Source of the DNA: Aquabacter cavernae
GTDB taxonomy: Bacteria; Pseudomonadota; Alphaproteobacteria; Rhizobiales; Xanthobacteraceae
Length of the DNA: 64,000 nt
Reading direction: 5' to 3'
Assembly (NCBI RefSeq): GCF_003993795.1
Contig: NZ_RWKV01000008.1
Coordinates: forward strand, 620,001-684,000
Shown piece after piece: positions 18,474 to 29,851 of the stretch. The notes below the pieces were generated by a model. It saw only the letters and a list, made by a program, of their open reading frames with translations, ran no database searches and was not told where the DNA came from. Position 1 is the stretch's first letter. Every line of letters starts with the position of its first letter. The position numbers were made by a program, and so were the translations under genes.

Positions 18474-19723
18474 TGACCGGTGGACGCCTCGTTACCACGC
18501 GCCGCACCTTCCTCACCGGCCTTGCCGGCGCAGGTGCCCTTGCCGCATTGGGCGGCAGCGCGCTGGCGCAGAGCAGCAATCTGAGCTTCCATGCCTGGGT
18601 GGCCAAGTTCAAGGCCCGCGCCACCGCGCGCGGCATCAATGATCAGGTCTATGCCAGTGTCATGCGGCAGGTGGTGCCGGACACTTCGGTTTATGCGGCC
18701 GACAAGGCCCAGCCGGAATTCCAGGAAGAGGTCTGGCAATACCTGAATCGCCGGGTCTCCGATTGGCGCATCTCCACTGGCAAGCAGAAGGCGGTGCAAT
18801 ATGCCTCGCTCTTCGCGCGCATCGAGACTGAGTTCGGCGTCGATCGCCGCATCATGCTCGGCTATTGGGGCATGGAATCCGCCTTCGGTCAGGTGGTGGA
18901 AAATCCCCAGCATATGAAGCCGGTCTTCAACTCCCTCTCGGCACTCGCCTGGGGGGAGCCGCGCCGCCGCAAATATTGGGAAACCGAGCTTCTGAACGCT
19001 TTGGTCATTGTCCAGCGGGGCTGGGGGACGCCAGATGAGATGGTCGGCTCATGGGCCGGCGCCATGGGGCATACCCAGTGGATGCCCGAAGTCTGGCTCA
19101 ATATGGGCGTGGATTTCGACGGCAACGGCCGCATCTCGCCCTTCGGCCGCCCCGACGATGCGCTGGCGGGCACCGCCAATTATCTGGTGAAGCGCGGCAA
19201 GTATCGGCGCGGGGAGCCTTGGGGCTTCGAGGCGCGCGTGCCGGAGGGCTTCGACAGCCAATTGGCGGATAATCGCACCTGGCGTTCGCTGGATGCCTGG
19301 GCCGCGCGGGGCGTGACCACGGTGGAGGGCGGCTCGCTGTCGGGCTACGACGCCGAGGCGCGCATGTGGCTGCCGGGCGGGCCGGGCGGACCGGCGCTGC
19401 TGCTGTTGCACAATTTCTACGCCGTGCGCTCCTACAATCCGTCCTCCAGCTATGCCCTCGCGGTCTGCCATCTGGGCGACCGGGTGGTGGGGGAGGGGCC
19501 GTTCCTCACCCCCTGGCCCGGCGGCGAGCGGACGCTGAGCCTTGCCGAAATCCAGGAAATCCAGGTGCGCCTGACCCGCGCCGGCTTCGACACGGGCGGC
19601 ACGGATGGGCGCGTCGGCACCGGCACCATGCGCGCGGTGCGGGCCTTCCAGGAGCGGGCCGGCCTCCAGCCCGCCGACGGCTATCCCGGCCTCAAGGTGC
19701 TGGTGGCATTGCGGGGCGCATAA
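18473..19723 (+). CDS. Lytic murein transglycosylase, MltB family, with peptidoglycan-binding domain
   Basis: The 416-residue exported protein begins with a twin-arginine-like signal (TTRRTFLTGLAGAGALAAL, then ALAQ). The MltB-type catalytic domain holds the acid in GYWGMESAFG, followed by MGHTQWMPEVW and the NYLVKRGKYRRGEPWG region. Residues from about 345 form a PG_binding_1 domain (LAEIQEIQVRLTRAGFDTGGTDGRVGTGT). It cleaves the MurNAc-GlcNAc bond to form 1,6-anhydro ends in the periplasm. The start ATG overlaps the murI stop; a TTG just before it is less likely. Having a Tat rather than a lipoprotein signal suggests a soluble form. Confidence 0.9.
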   Translation: MTGGRLVTTRRTFLTGLAGAGALAALGGSALAQSSNLSFHAWVAKFKARATARGINDQVYASVMRQVVPDTSVYAADKAQPEFQEEVWQYLNRRVSDWRISTGKQKAVQYASLFARIETEFGVDRRIMLGYWGMESAFGQVVENPQHMKPVFNSLSALAWGEPRRRKYWETELLNALVIVQRGWGTPDEMVGSWAGAMGHTQWMPEVWLNMGVDFDGNGRISPFGRPDDALAGTANYLVKRGKYRRGEPWGFEARVPEGFDSQLADNRTWRSLDAWAARGVTTVEGGSLSGYDAEARMWLPGGPGGPALLLLHNFYAVRSYNPSSSYALAVCHLGDRVVGEGPFLTPWPGGERTLSLAEIQEIQVRLTRAGFDTGGTDGRVGTGTMRAVRAFQERAGLQPADGYPGLKVLVALRGA

Positions 19724-19732
19724 GCCTCGCAC

Positions 19733-20443
19733 TCACGAGATGGCAGTCTTGAAATTTCCGTAGAGCAACGCTGCCGCCGCCTGGAGTTCCGCCAGACGCT
19801 CGGCCGCCGCGCGCTCGAACCATTCCTGCCCGCCCGGACCTGTGATGGATTCCAGCGCGGCCTTGTATTCGGGAATGGCGCCCCAGTCGCTCACCGTGCT
19901 GTCGATGATCTCCACGTGATATTGCGTGCTGAAGGCGCGCGGCCCCACCTGCAGCGCCTGGATGGCGCAATGGTCGTTGGCCGCGAGAATACGCGCACCA
20001 GAGGGGGCAGTCGTCACCGCCGCGCCATGCCATTGCAGCGTGGGAAAGCGGCTGTCGAACCCGGCGAGAAATGGCGCCTCCCGGCCTTCGACGGTGAGAT
20101 GAACGTCGCATATACCCACTTCGGGGCGCGCCATTTTCTCCACCTTGCCGCCCAGCGCATCGGCCAGAAGCTGGTGGCCCAGGCAGATGCCGAGATAGGG
20201 CCGCTCCTTCGTCACCCAGTTGCGGATGAAGGTCTTCTCCGCCCGCATCCAGGGAAGGATGTCGTCGTCCCACACATCCATGGGGCCGCCCAGCACCATC
20301 AGCGCGTCATATCCATCGGGGGAGGGGATCGGGTCGCCCATGTCCAGCGCCACCGTGTCCCATTGGAAGCCATCGGCCCGCATCATGTCGCGGAAACTGC
20401 CGGGATGCTCGGAGGCGGCGTGCTGGAAGACGAGCAGGCGCAT
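19733..20443 (-). CDS. Class I glutamine amidotransferase-like protein
   Basis: The 236-residue protein starts MRLLVFQHAASEHPGSFRD at 20443; the frame extends upstream but without family resemblance. The nucleophile is in GICLGHQLLADALGG and the catalytic His-x-Glu in FSTQYHVEI. This matches stand-alone GuaA-type amidotransferase proteins of the YfeJ/GMP-synthase-like group, in which no synthase domain is attached. Substrate is unknown; some relatives hydrolyse gamma-glutamyl compounds. It converges on the transglycosylase gene with a 9-base gap. Confidence 0.85.
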   Translation of the reverse strand: MRLLVFQHAASEHPGSFRDMMRADGFQWDTVALDMGDPIPSPDGYDALMVLGGPMDVWDDDILPWMRAEKTFIRNWVTKERPYLGICLGHQLLADALGGKVEKMARPEVGICDVHLTVEGREAPFLAGFDSRFPTLQWHGAAVTTAPSGARILAANDHCAIQALQVGPRAFSTQYHVEIIDSTVSDWGAIPEYKAALESITGPGGQEWFERAAAERLAELQAAAALLYGNFKTAIS

Positions 20444-20719
20444 GGACTGTCCTATGGAGTGGCACCAGGATAAGCTAACGGAAGCCTCCCGAAGCCGGAA
20501 GCCGCCTATGCATTGACTTTGCGGCGGCACGCCCTTAGAAGCCTGCACTTCGCTGGCCGGGATCTCCTGGCCGGTGAAAAGGCATTTGGCATTTGCACCC
20601 GTGGTCTTTCCGGCAGCGCGCCGGCGGGCCTGTCAGTGGTTCCGGGATCCTTGATCCCACGGGCCACAGAGGAGGGGCGCGATCCAATCCATAGAACGTA
20701 ACAATGGGATCAGCGTTAC

Positions 20720-21337
20720 ATGAGCAAGCGCATCGCGGCGAAGCATAAGCTCGACCGCCGCATGGGTGAGAATATCTGGGGCCGCCCGAAGAGCCCCGTG
20801 AATCGCCGCGAGTACGGCCCCGGCCAGCACGGTCAGCGCCGCAAGGGCAAGCTGTCCGACTTCGGCGTGCAGCTGCGCGCCAAGCAGAAGCTGAAGGGCT
20901 ATTACGGCTCCATCGGCGAGAAGCAGTTCCACGCGGTCTACGTGGAAGCTGGCCGCATGAAGGGCGACACCGGCGCCAACCTGATCGGCCTGCTGGAGCG
21001 CCGCCTCGACGCGGTCGTCTACCGCGCCAAGTTCGTGCCCACCATCTTCGCCGCCCGCCAGTTCGTGAACCACGGGCATGTGAAGGTGAACGGCCGCCGC
21101 GTGAACATCGCCTCCTACCTTGTGAAGGTGGGCGACGTGATCGAGGTGAAGGACGCTTCCAAGCAGATGGCCCTGGTCCTCGAAGCCCAGCAGCTCGCCG
21201 AGCGCGACGTGCCGGACTATATCGAGCTGGACGCCAACAAGCTGGCCGCCACCTTCGTGCGCGTGCCGGACCTCAACGAGGTGCCCTATCCGGTTCGCAT
21301 GGAACCGAACCTCGTGGTCGAGTTCTATTCGCGCTGA
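20720..21337 (+). CDS. rpsD: Small ribosomal subunit protein S4
   Basis: The 205-residue protein [21 protein letters not shown] has the alphaproteobacterial S4 start. The C-terminal S4 RNA-binding domain contains [35 protein letters not shown]-type sequence. It is a primary 16S rRNA-binding protein that nucleates the 30S body. The gene stands alone here rather than in an alpha operon, as is usual in this group. A 276-base leader precedes it, with a possible -35 (TTGACT, 20513-20518) but no convincing -10. A strong terminator follows. Confidence 0.97.
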   Translation: MSKRIAAKHKLDRRMGENIWGRPKSPVNRREYGPGQHGQRRKGKLSDFGVQLRAKQKLKGYYGSIGEKQFHAVYVEAGRMKGDTGANLIGLLERRLDAVVYRAKFVPTIFAARQFVNHGHVKVNGRRVNIASYLVKVGDVIEVKDASKQMALVLEAQQLAERDVPDYIELDANKLAATFVRVPDLNEVPYPVRMEPNLVVEFYSR

Positions 21338-21362
21338 TCGCCCGACGATCCGCCGACAGTTC

Positions 21363-21390
21363 GAAAGGCCGCCCCTCGGGGCGGCCTTTC
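21363..21390 (+). terminator. Intrinsic terminator of rpsD
   Basis: A 13-bp stem (GAAAGGCCGCCCC and its complement) with a minimal TC loop ends in TTTCTTGTTT. The minus strand is less T-rich, but the structure may also serve the convergent MgtC gene. Confidence 0.85.
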
Positions 21391-21400
21391 TTGTTTCAGA

Positions 21401-22093
21401 CTACATGTCCCAGTCCAACTGCTCGACCCCCGGCTTCGTGCAGAGCGCGCCCACCAATGCGGGCGCTTCCCCGGGCCGGGCCGCGCACCACAGGGTGAAG
21501 CGGTAGTCCCGCCGCCCGCTCGCCGGCTCATGGCGGACGAACATCCGGCGGATTCGCGCCCGCGACTGCCCGATGATCTGCCGGATCTCTTCCTCCGAGG
21601 GGCCTTCCCGACCCAGCGTCAGGGTCAAGGTGGCCTCGCGCCAGCGGTGGAGCCACGTTTCGACGCGCTTCAGTCCCCAGAGCGTGGCAAGGGCCAGCGC
21701 CCAGGCGAGCCCGCCCAATATGAGCTGGCCGGAGCCGAAGCACAGGCACATGACGGTGACGAACCAGAGCGTCGCGGCCGTGGTGACGCCCTGAACCAGC
21801 CCATCGGCCCGGCGCATGATGGCGCCCGCGCCGATGAAGCCCATGCCGGTCAGGATGCCCAAGGGCAGGCGCAGCACATCCATGCGGGCGAAGTCCTGGG
21901 ACTGCCAGCCCTGGGTGGCCAGCATCAGATTCGCGCTCATGGCGGCCAGGCAGGCGGCCAGCCCCACGAGAATCGTGGTGCGCATGCCCGCCGCACGCTC
22001 CTGCCACTCGCGGTCGAGGCCGATGGTCAGGCAGGCGAGAAAGGCGCAGACGAGCCTGAGGCCGAGATCGGTCCAGTCGGGATTGAACGGCAC
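21401..22093 (-). CDS. MgtC/SapB family membrane protein
   Basis: The 230-residue protein has the diagnostic MgtC region GLDREWQERAAGMRTTILVGLAACL followed by GMGFIGAGAIM. It has about five membrane segments in its first 150 residues and a soluble C-terminal tail of about 80 residues. MgtC proteins affect Mg homeostasis, acid tolerance and F-ATPase regulation in pathogens; in soil bacteria the role is unclear. The C-terminal tail differs from the ACT-like domain of Salmonella MgtC, so SapB-like is the safer name. The ATG at 22093 follows AGGAGGAC. Confidence 0.87.
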   Translation of the reverse strand: MPFNPDWTDLGLRLVCAFLACLTIGLDREWQERAAGMRTTILVGLAACLAAMSANLMLATQGWQSQDFARMDVLRLPLGILTGMGFIGAGAIMRRADGLVQGVTTAATLWFVTVMCLCFGSGQLILGGLAWALALATLWGLKRVETWLHRWREATLTLTLGREGPSEEEIRQIIGQSRARIRRMFVRHEPASGRRDYRFTLWCAARPGEAPALVGALCTKPGVEQLDWDM

Positions 22094-22268
22094 GATGTCC
22101 TCCTTGGACGGAGGAGCTTAAAGCGCGTTCGGGTCAGATGGCATCCATCCATCGGGGGAAATCACTCAAAGGGTGCTCAATGCGAGCCCCACAGACAGAT
22201 AGGGCGCTTCGCGCGATCGCACGAAACGCCCCAGCCGAAGATCGAGAAAGCCGGAAGGGAAGCGGTGG

Positions 22269-22775
22269 CTACCAGCCGCCTCCGCCCCAGACGCCCCAGG
22301 CGCCGTAATAGCCGGGCACGGGTCCGGGCGGGTTCACGAACACGCGGGAGGGCGGGCCGTAATAGACCGGGGGAGGCGGCACCACCACCACGGAGGCCTG
22401 CGGCTCTGCCACCACCAGCGGCACGCCCGGCACGGTGCCGGGCATGGCGGGAACGGGAACGGGGACCGCGATGGGAGCGGCCGGCACCACGGGCACGCCG
22501 ACCGGGCCGCTCGCATAAGGCGGCGGGCCGTTGAAGCCGAGATAGGCGGCGGACACGAAGGCCGCGTTCGGCCAGGCGATGCTGCACCAGGCGGGAGTGC
22601 AGCCGACCACTTCGATATTGGTGCCGCCGCGCACGCTGCCGATCACCCGGAAATTGGTGCCCGGCCCGGCGCGGACGTTCAGGTCGCGCAGAACCACGGC
22701 CGAAGCCGCGAACGCAGGAGCCGCGGAAAGCGCGACCAGCACGCCCGCCATCACCCAACCGATTGAACGTCCCAT
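22269..22775 (-). CDS. Secreted SH3b-domain protein with proline-rich tail
   Basis: The 168-residue protein has a signal peptide (MGRSIGWVMAGVLVALSAAPAFA) and then one bacterial SH3 domain (VVLRDLNVRAGPGTNFRVIGSV, AWCSIAWPNAAFVSAAYL). The tail from about residue 90 is rich in Pro, Val, Gly and Tyr and ends in AWGVWGGGGW. SH3b domains usually bind peptidoglycan or peptides, so a periplasmic or cell-wall location is likely. No catalytic domain is attached. Function unknown. Confidence 0.8.
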   Translation of the reverse strand: MGRSIGWVMAGVLVALSAAPAFAASAVVLRDLNVRAGPGTNFRVIGSVRGGTNIEVVGCTPAWCSIAWPNAAFVSAAYLGFNGPPPYASGPVGVPVVPAAPIAVPVPVPAMPGTVPGVPLVVAEPQASVVVVPPPPVYYGPPSRVFVNPPGPVPGYYGAWGVWGGGGW

Positions 22776-22871
22776 ACCGACCGCTCCGAAACTGCGCGCG
22801 CCCCGTGTCCGGGATCGCGCCAGTCTAAACCGGCCAAACTTGCCCCGGACTTGCGGCGCGGCGTCGGCGGC

Positions 22872-23195
22872 TCACTCGGCGGTGCGCACCGCCTGGACCG
22901 CCTGGGTCAGGAACTCGTCCATGTTGCGACGAATCTGGTGGTCGGAGATGTCCAAGCCCTTGGCATCGAAGTCGGTGCGCAGCTTGCGGAACACGTCTTC
23001 GTCGCCGTGCTCCTCAAGATCGGCGACGACCACTTCCTTGGCGTAGGCCTGCGCCTGCTCCTCGGAGAGGCCGAGCTTCTCCGCAGCCCACAGGCCGAGC
23101 AGCTTGTTCCGCCGCGCCAGGGCCTTGAACCGAATCTCCTCGTCCAGCGCATAAGCCTTTTCAAAGCCGTCCTCGCGCTTGTCGAAGGTGGTCAT
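22872..23195 (-). CDS. DUF1476 protein, F1Fo-ATPase inhibitor zeta-subunit family
   Basis: The 107-residue helical protein starts MTTFDKREDGFEKAYALDEE at 23195. This DUF1476 family is restricted to Alphaproteobacteria. In Paracoccus denitrificans a member is the zeta subunit that inhibits the F1-ATPase, with the N-terminus acting like mitochondrial IF1. In several relatives deletion has little effect on ATPase activity, so the inhibitory role here is inferred. It is divergent from purC, a frequent neighbour in this group. The 295 bases between them should hold both promoters. Confidence 0.87.
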   Translation of the reverse strand: MTTFDKREDGFEKAYALDEEIRFKALARRNKLLGLWAAEKLGLSEEQAQAYAKEVVVADLEEHGDEDVFRKLRTDFDAKGLDISDHQIRRNMDEFLTQAVQAVRTAE

Positions 23196-23490
23196 GGCTG
23201 CCCTCATAATGACGTTTTTGTGACCCATGGGGGTAGGGAACACCCCACCATCCCGCTCAGCGCCCTTGAATATAGGGGAGGTTCCCCTAGATCAACGGCA
23301 AGGGTGTCGCCGTCTCGACGCAGGGGCGGGGATGGCTGACAGCGCGTTGTAACCCGCTCGCCAATGGGCTAGTGTCCGAAAGGGTGTCGCGTGCGCCGCA
23401 GCAACGGCTATCGATGCACCTCGCCGAGGAGCGTTACATGAACGGAGCCTTGGCAAACCCATGGATTTCCTCAATCGACGGTATACCCCT

Positions 23491-24255
23491 ATGAGCCGCC
23501 GCCGCCGCATCTATGAAGGCAAGGCGAAGGTCCTGTATGAAGGCCCGGAGCCGGGCACCCTCATCCAGCACTTCAAAGATGACGCCACCGCCTTCAACAA
23601 CAAAAAGCATGACGTCATCGACGGCAAAGGGGTCCTGAACAACCGGATCTCGGAATATATCTTCTCGCGACTGAATGAGATCGGCGTTCCGACTCACTTC
23701 ATCCGCCGGCTCAACATGCGCGAGCAGTTGATTCGTGAAGTGGAGATCATTCCCCTCGAGATCGTGGTCCGCAATGTCGCGGCCGGCTCCCTGTCCACCC
23801 GCCTCGGCATCGAGGAAGGGACGGCGCTGCCGCGCTCGATCATCGAATTCTACTACAAGAACGACGCGCTGAACGATCCGCTCGTCTCCGAGGAGCATGT
23901 GACGGCCTTCGGCTGGGCCACCACCCAGGAGATCGACGACATCATCGCGCTGGCGATCCGCGTGAACGACTTCCTGTCCGGCCTCTTCCTCGGGGTCGGC
24001 ATCCGGCTGGTGGACTTCAAGATGGAGTGCGGCCGGCTGTGGGAGAACGACATGATGCGGATCGTGGTGGCTGACGAGATCAGCCCCGATTCGTGCCGCC
24101 TGTGGGACATCAAGTCCTCCGACAAGTTGGACAAGGACCGCTTCCGCAGGGATATGGGCGGCCTCGTTGAAGCCTATTCGGAAGTCGCCCGGCGGCTCGG
24201 GATTCTCGCCGAGAACGAACCGACACAGGGTAAGGGTCCGCTCCTGGTGAAGTGA
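23491..24255 (+). CDS. purC: SAICAR synthase (phosphoribosylaminoimidazole-succinocarboxamide synthase)
   Basis: The 254-residue enzyme joins aspartate to CAIR with ATP to form SAICAR. The start [18 protein letters not shown] at 23491 matches the family; an ATG ten codons upstream (23461) is an alternative. IYEGKAK is the N-terminal ATP-binding strand, [10 protein letters not shown] the substrate region, and [15 protein letters not shown] plus [10 protein letters not shown] complete the signature set. It heads the purC-purS-purQ-purL cluster; a GC hairpin without a long T-run lies just after it. Confidence 0.95.
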   Translation: MSRRRRIYEGKAKVLYEGPEPGTLIQHFKDDATAFNNKKHDVIDGKGVLNNRISEYIFSRLNEIGVPTHFIRRLNMREQLIREVEIIPLEIVVRNVAAGSLSTRLGIEEGTALPRSIIEFYYKNDALNDPLVSEEHVTAFGWATTQEIDDIIALAIRVNDFLSGLFLGVGIRLVDFKMECGRLWENDMMRIVVADEISPDSCRLWDIKSSDKLDKDRFRRDMGGLVEAYSEVARRLGILAENEPTQGKGPLLVK

Positions 24256-24282
24256 GCGGGACATCTTGATCGAAACCTGAAC

Positions 24283-24301
24283 GGGGGGCATAACGCCCCC
24301 C
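24283..24301 (+). terminator. GC hairpin between purC and purS (partial terminator or attenuator)
   Basis: A perfect 7-bp stem (GGGGGGC / GCCCCCC) with loop ATAAC is followed by GCTTCCGTT, not a T-run. It may protect the purC message or reduce read-through into purS rather than fully terminate. Confidence 0.5.
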
Positions 24302-24323
24302 GCTTCCGTTACGAGTGGTGCTC

Positions 24324-24566
24324 ATGAAAGCGCGTGTGATCGTCACGCTGAAATCCGCGGTGCTGGACCCCCAGGGCAAGGCGATCGAGGGCGCGCTGCG
24401 CTCACTCGGCGTCTCCGGTGTCCAGAGCGTCCGCCAGGGCAAGGTGTTCGACGTGGAACTCTCCGGCAACGACAAGGCGTCGGCCGAGACGGTCCTGAAG
24501 GATGCCTGCGACAAGCTTCTCGCCAACACGGTCATCGAGACCTATCGGGTCGAGTTCGCCGAATGA
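24324..24566 (+). CDS. purS: FGAM synthase subunit PurS
   Basis: The 80-residue protein MKARVIVTLKSAVLDPQG is the small PurS subunit that bridges PurL and PurQ and helps carry ammonia. GKVFDVELSG and the C-terminal [10 protein letters not shown] fit the family. It starts at 24324 and its stop overlaps the purQ start (ATGA). Presence of separate purS, purQ and small purL identifies the three-subunit form, as in Gram-positives and Alphaproteobacteria, rather than the single large PurL of Gammaproteobacteria. Confidence 0.95.
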   Translation: MKARVIVTLKSAVLDPQGKAIEGALRSLGVSGVQSVRQGKVFDVELSGNDKASAETVLKDACDKLLANTVIETYRVEFAE

Positions 24567-25261
24567 AATCCGCCGTCATCGTCTTTCCGGGCACCAATCG
24601 CGAGCGCGACATTCAGCGCGCGCTCTCGCTGGTGTCCCACTCGAAAGTGGTGCCGGTCTGGCATGCGGAGACCGACCTGCCGTCCAACACCGATCTGGTG
24701 GTGCTGGCCGGCGGCTTCTCCTACGGCGACTATCTGCGCTGCGGTGCCATCGCCGCGCGGGCGAAGATCATGGACTCGGTGCGCGCCCATGCGGAGCGCG
24801 GCGGGCTGGTGCTCGGCATCTGCAACGGCTTCCAGATCCTGTGCGAGGCGGGCCTTCTGCCGGGCGTGCTGGTGCGCAACGCGAAGCTTCGCTTCGTGTG
24901 CCGGGAAGTGAACCTGCGGGTGGAGCGGGCCGATACGCCCTTCACCAAGGCCTATCGGAAGGGTGAGCTGCTGCGCATCCCCGTGGCCCATGGCGAGGGC
25001 AACTACACCGCCGACGAAGAGACCATCCGCCGCCTGGAAAGCGAGGGCCGCGTGGCCTTCCGCTATGCCCGCAGCGACGGTGAGATCGACGAGACGGACG
25101 GCCCCAACGGCGCCATCAACGGCATTGCCGGCATCTATTCCGAGAGCCACAACGTGCTCGGCATGATGCCGCATCCGGAAAACTACATCGAGCCGGAGAT
25201 CGGCCCCATCGACGGGCGCGGACTGTTCGAAAGTCTCGCGGCCGCGCTGAAGGCGGCCTGA
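24563..25261 (+). CDS. purQ: FGAM synthase glutaminase subunit PurQ
   Basis: The 232-residue class I glutaminase has its nucleophile cysteine in [12 protein letters not shown] and the His/Glu pair in MPHPENY near the C-terminus. [14 protein letters not shown] is the N-terminal signature. It supplies ammonia from glutamine to PurL for conversion of FGAR to FGAM. Start overlaps purS by four bases. The 191 bases to purL hold a GC-rich imperfect hairpin (about 25270-25298) but no obvious gene. Confidence 0.95.
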   Translation: MKSAVIVFPGTNRERDIQRALSLVSHSKVVPVWHAETDLPSNTDLVVLAGGFSYGDYLRCGAIAARAKIMDSVRAHAERGGLVLGICNGFQILCEAGLLPGVLVRNAKLRFVCREVNLRVERADTPFTKAYRKGELLRIPVAHGEGNYTADEETIRRLESEGRVAFRYARSDGEIDETDGPNGAINGIAGIYSESHNVLGMMPHPENYIEPEIGPIDGRGLFESLAAALKAA

Positions 25262-25452
25262 CGGACGCCGCGGGCCGAAGCCTCACCGCTTCCGGCCCGG
25301 ACCGCGCGACGCTGGAACGAAACCCGCCCGGCGCCGGTCATGGACCGGAGCCGGCGGGACAAAAGACTGAACCGGGACGATTGGCCCCTGGCAGAGGATC
25401 GAGGCGGCCGCCGGCTTGCGGGCCGGGGCACGCCGGACGGGATCGGACGGAC

Positions 25453-27666
<2,214 letters not shown>

Positions 27667-27681
27667 CGAGGGGATAAGACC

Positions 27682-27915
27682 ATGGCTATGGCCGCCGCAG
27701 ATATCGAGCGCCTGATCAAGCAGGCGCTCCCCGATGCCGAAGTGACCATCCAGGACCTCGCCGGAGACGGCGACCATTATGCCGCGACCATCGTGTCGGA
27801 GGCATTCCGGGGCAAGTCGCGGGTGCAGCAGCACCAGCTCGTCTATGCCGCCCTCCAGGGCAATATGGGCGGCGTGCTGCACGCGCTCGCGCTCAAGACC
27901 TCGGCCCCTGCCTGA
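27682..27915 (+). CDS. BolA-family protein
   Basis: The 77-residue protein contains DGDHYAATIVSEAFRGKSRVQQHQLVYAAL, the BolA/YrbA core with the invariant C-terminal histidine in KSRVQQHQLVY. BolA proteins bind monothiol glutaredoxins through a shared 2Fe-2S cluster, and a CGFS glutaredoxin gene lies just downstream, which supports that pairing. The ATG at 27682 follows GAGGGG; a second ATG two codons on is possible. It is 15 bases after purL, so probably co-transcribed. Confidence 0.93.
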   Translation: MAMAAADIERLIKQALPDAEVTIQDLAGDGDHYAATIVSEAFRGKSRVQQHQLVYAALQGNMGGVLHALALKTSAPA

Positions 27916-28057
27916 GGTTTCGGCTGCCTGAGCCTGCGGCGAACCGCGACAGGCAGCCATTTTCCCGTGGCCGTCACCGCCCCTTGCGCTTTGACGGCCG
28001 AGCCCCGATCTTCAAGGCCATATACCGGCGCCGCCGGGCCATATTCGGACGAACGAC

Positions 28058-28396
28058 ATGAGCATTCGCGAATTCATCGACCGCGAGGTCAAGGGCAACG
28101 ATGTGGTGGTGTTCATGAAGGGCACGCCGCAATTCCCCATGTGCGGCTTCTCCGGTCAGGTCGTCCAGATCCTCGACCATGTCGGCGTGCCGTTCAAAGG
28201 CATCAACGTCCTGGAGTCCGACGAGCTGCGTCAGGGCATCAAGGATTATGCGAGCTGGCCCACGATCCCGCAGATCTATGTGAAGGGCGAGTTCCTGGGC
28301 GGCTGCGACATCGTGCGCGAGATGTTCCAGGCCGGAGAGCTGATCCCGCTCTTCGAGGAGAAGGGCATCGCCGTGCGCGATCGCGCCATCGGCTGA
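28058..28396 (+). CDS. grxD: Monothiol glutaredoxin, Grx4 type (CGFS)
   Basis: The 112-residue protein has the CGFS active site in FPMCGFSGQ, the cis-proline loop WPTIPQIYV and the glutathione-binding GGCDIVREM. The class carries 2Fe-2S clusters with glutathione and works with BolA in Fe-S delivery and iron sensing rather than general disulfide reduction. The bolA-grx order after purL is widely kept in Alphaproteobacteria. A strong bidirectional terminator follows. Confidence 0.95.
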   Translation: MSIREFIDREVKGNDVVVFMKGTPQFPMCGFSGQVVQILDHVGVPFKGINVLESDELRQGIKDYASWPTIPQIYVKGEFLGGCDIVREMFQAGELIPLFEEKGIAVRDRAIG

Positions 28397-28422
28397 CGCC
28401 ATCCAGCACATGACGTGAATAA

Positions 28423-28450
28423 AAAAGCCCGGGCGAGAGCCCGGGCTTTT
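28423..28450 (+). terminator. Bidirectional terminator between grxD and purB
   Basis: A 12-base arm AAAAGCCCGGGC pairs with GCCCGGGCTTTT around a GAGA tetraloop. It is flanked by A-runs and T-runs on both sides (TTTTCTTTT on plus, TTTTTTATT on minus), so it serves both converging genes. Confidence 0.92.
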
Positions 28451-28471
28451 CTTTTGGGAATGCGCCGGCGA

Positions 28472-29779
28472 TCAGGCCCGGCCGAACACCCGCTTGAAGA
28501 TCGTATCGGCGTGCTTCAGGTGGTAGCCGAGATCGAACTTCTCGTTGATGTCGTCTTCCGAGAGGAAGTTGCGCACGTCCGCATCATTCAGCAGGAAGGT
28601 GCGGAAGTCGCCTTCGCCGCGCCAGACCTTCATGGCGTTGCGCTGCACGAGGCGATAGGAATCCTCGCGGCTCGCGCCCTTCTGGGTCAGCGCCAGCAGA
28701 ACGCGCTGGGAGTGGATGAGCCCGCCCAGCTTGTCCATGTTCTTCTGCATGTTGTCGGCATGGACAACCAGCTTGTCCACCACGCCGGCGAGCCGCATCA
28801 GCGCGAAGTCCAGGGTCACGGTGGAATCGGGGCCGATCATGCGCTCCACGGAGGAGTGCGAAATGTCGCGCTCGTGCCAGAGTGCCACATTCTCCATGGC
28901 GGGCAGGGCATAGGCGCGCACCATGCGGGCAAGGCCGGTGAGGTTCTCGGTCAGCACCGGGTTGCGCTTGTGCGGCATGGCCGAGGAGCCCTTCTGGGCC
29001 TCGGAGAAATATTCCTCCGCTTCCAGCACCTCGGTGCGCTGCAGGTGGCGGATCTCGGTGGCGAGCCGCTCCACGGACGAGGCAACGACGCCAAGGGTGG
29101 CGAAGAACATGGCGTGCCGGTCGCGCGGGATCACCTGGGTGGAGACGGTCTCCACCTCCAGGCCCATCTTCTGCGCCACATATTCCTCAACGCGGGGATC
29201 CACGTGGGCGAAGGTGCCCACCGCGCCGGAAATGGCGCAGGTGGCGACTTCCGCGCGGGCGGCCACGAGGCGGGCGCGGCTGCGCTGGAATTCCGCATGG
29301 GCGATGGCCAGCTTGATGCCGAACGTGGTGGGCTCGGCATGGATGCCGTGGGAGCGGCCCACGGTGGGGGTGAGCTTGTGCTCGAACGCCCGGCGCTCCA
29401 GCACCGTCAGAAGCTGGTCCACGTCCGCGATCAGCAGGTCCGCCGCGCGGGTGAGCTGGACGGCAAGGCAGGTGTCCAGCACGTCGGACGAGGTCATGCC
29501 CTGGTGGACGAAGCGCGCTTCGGGGCCGACGATCTCGGAGAGATGGGTGAGGAAGGCGATAACGTCGTGCTTCACCTCGCGCTCGATGGCGTCGATGCGC
29601 TCCACGTCGAACTGGGCGTCCCGGCCCTTCTCCCAGATGAGCGCGGCCGCCTCCTTGGGGACGATGCCGAGGTCCGCCATGGCCTCAGCCGCATGGGCCT
29701 CGATCTCGAACCAGATGCGGAACCGGGCTTCCGGGGTCCAGATGGAGGCCATTTCAGGCCGGCTGTAGCGGGGGATCAT
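28472..29779 (-). CDS. purB: Adenylosuccinate lyase
   Basis: The 435-residue fumarase/aspartase-superfamily enzyme carries the signature [31 protein letters not shown] holds substrate-binding residues and [16 protein letters not shown] contains the catalytic histidine. It acts twice in purine synthesis, releasing fumarate from SAICAR (made by PurC nearby) and from adenylosuccinate. It starts [14 protein letters not shown] at 29779 and converges on the purCSQL-bolA-grx unit. Confidence 0.95.
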   Translation of the reverse strand: MIPRYSRPEMASIWTPEARFRIWFEIEAHAAEAMADLGIVPKEAAALIWEKGRDAQFDVERIDAIEREVKHDVIAFLTHLSEIVGPEARFVHQGMTSSDVLDTCLAVQLTRAADLLIADVDQLLTVLERRAFEHKLTPTVGRSHGIHAEPTTFGIKLAIAHAEFQRSRARLVAARAEVATCAISGAVGTFAHVDPRVEEYVAQKMGLEVETVSTQVIPRDRHAMFFATLGVVASSVERLATEIRHLQRTEVLEAEEYFSEAQKGSSAMPHKRNPVLTENLTGLARMVRAYALPAMENVALWHERDISHSSVERMIGPDSTVTLDFALMRLAGVVDKLVVHADNMQKNMDKLGGLIHSQRVLLALTQKGASREDSYRLVQRNAMKVWRGEGDFRTFLLNDADVRNFLSEDDINEKFDLGYHLKHADTIFKRVFGRA

Positions 29780-29851
29780 GGCTTGGCTCGCTTCAGGAGG
29801 TGTTGGGCTGCGCTCTAACAGATTGGAGCCCTCTCCGGTAGCGCGCCGATG

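Noticed and set aside
20513-20540. Possible rpsD promoter (TTGACT then TTAGAA, 16 bases apart)
   Set aside because: The -35 is good but the -10 matches only two of six consensus positions. Not listed as a feature.
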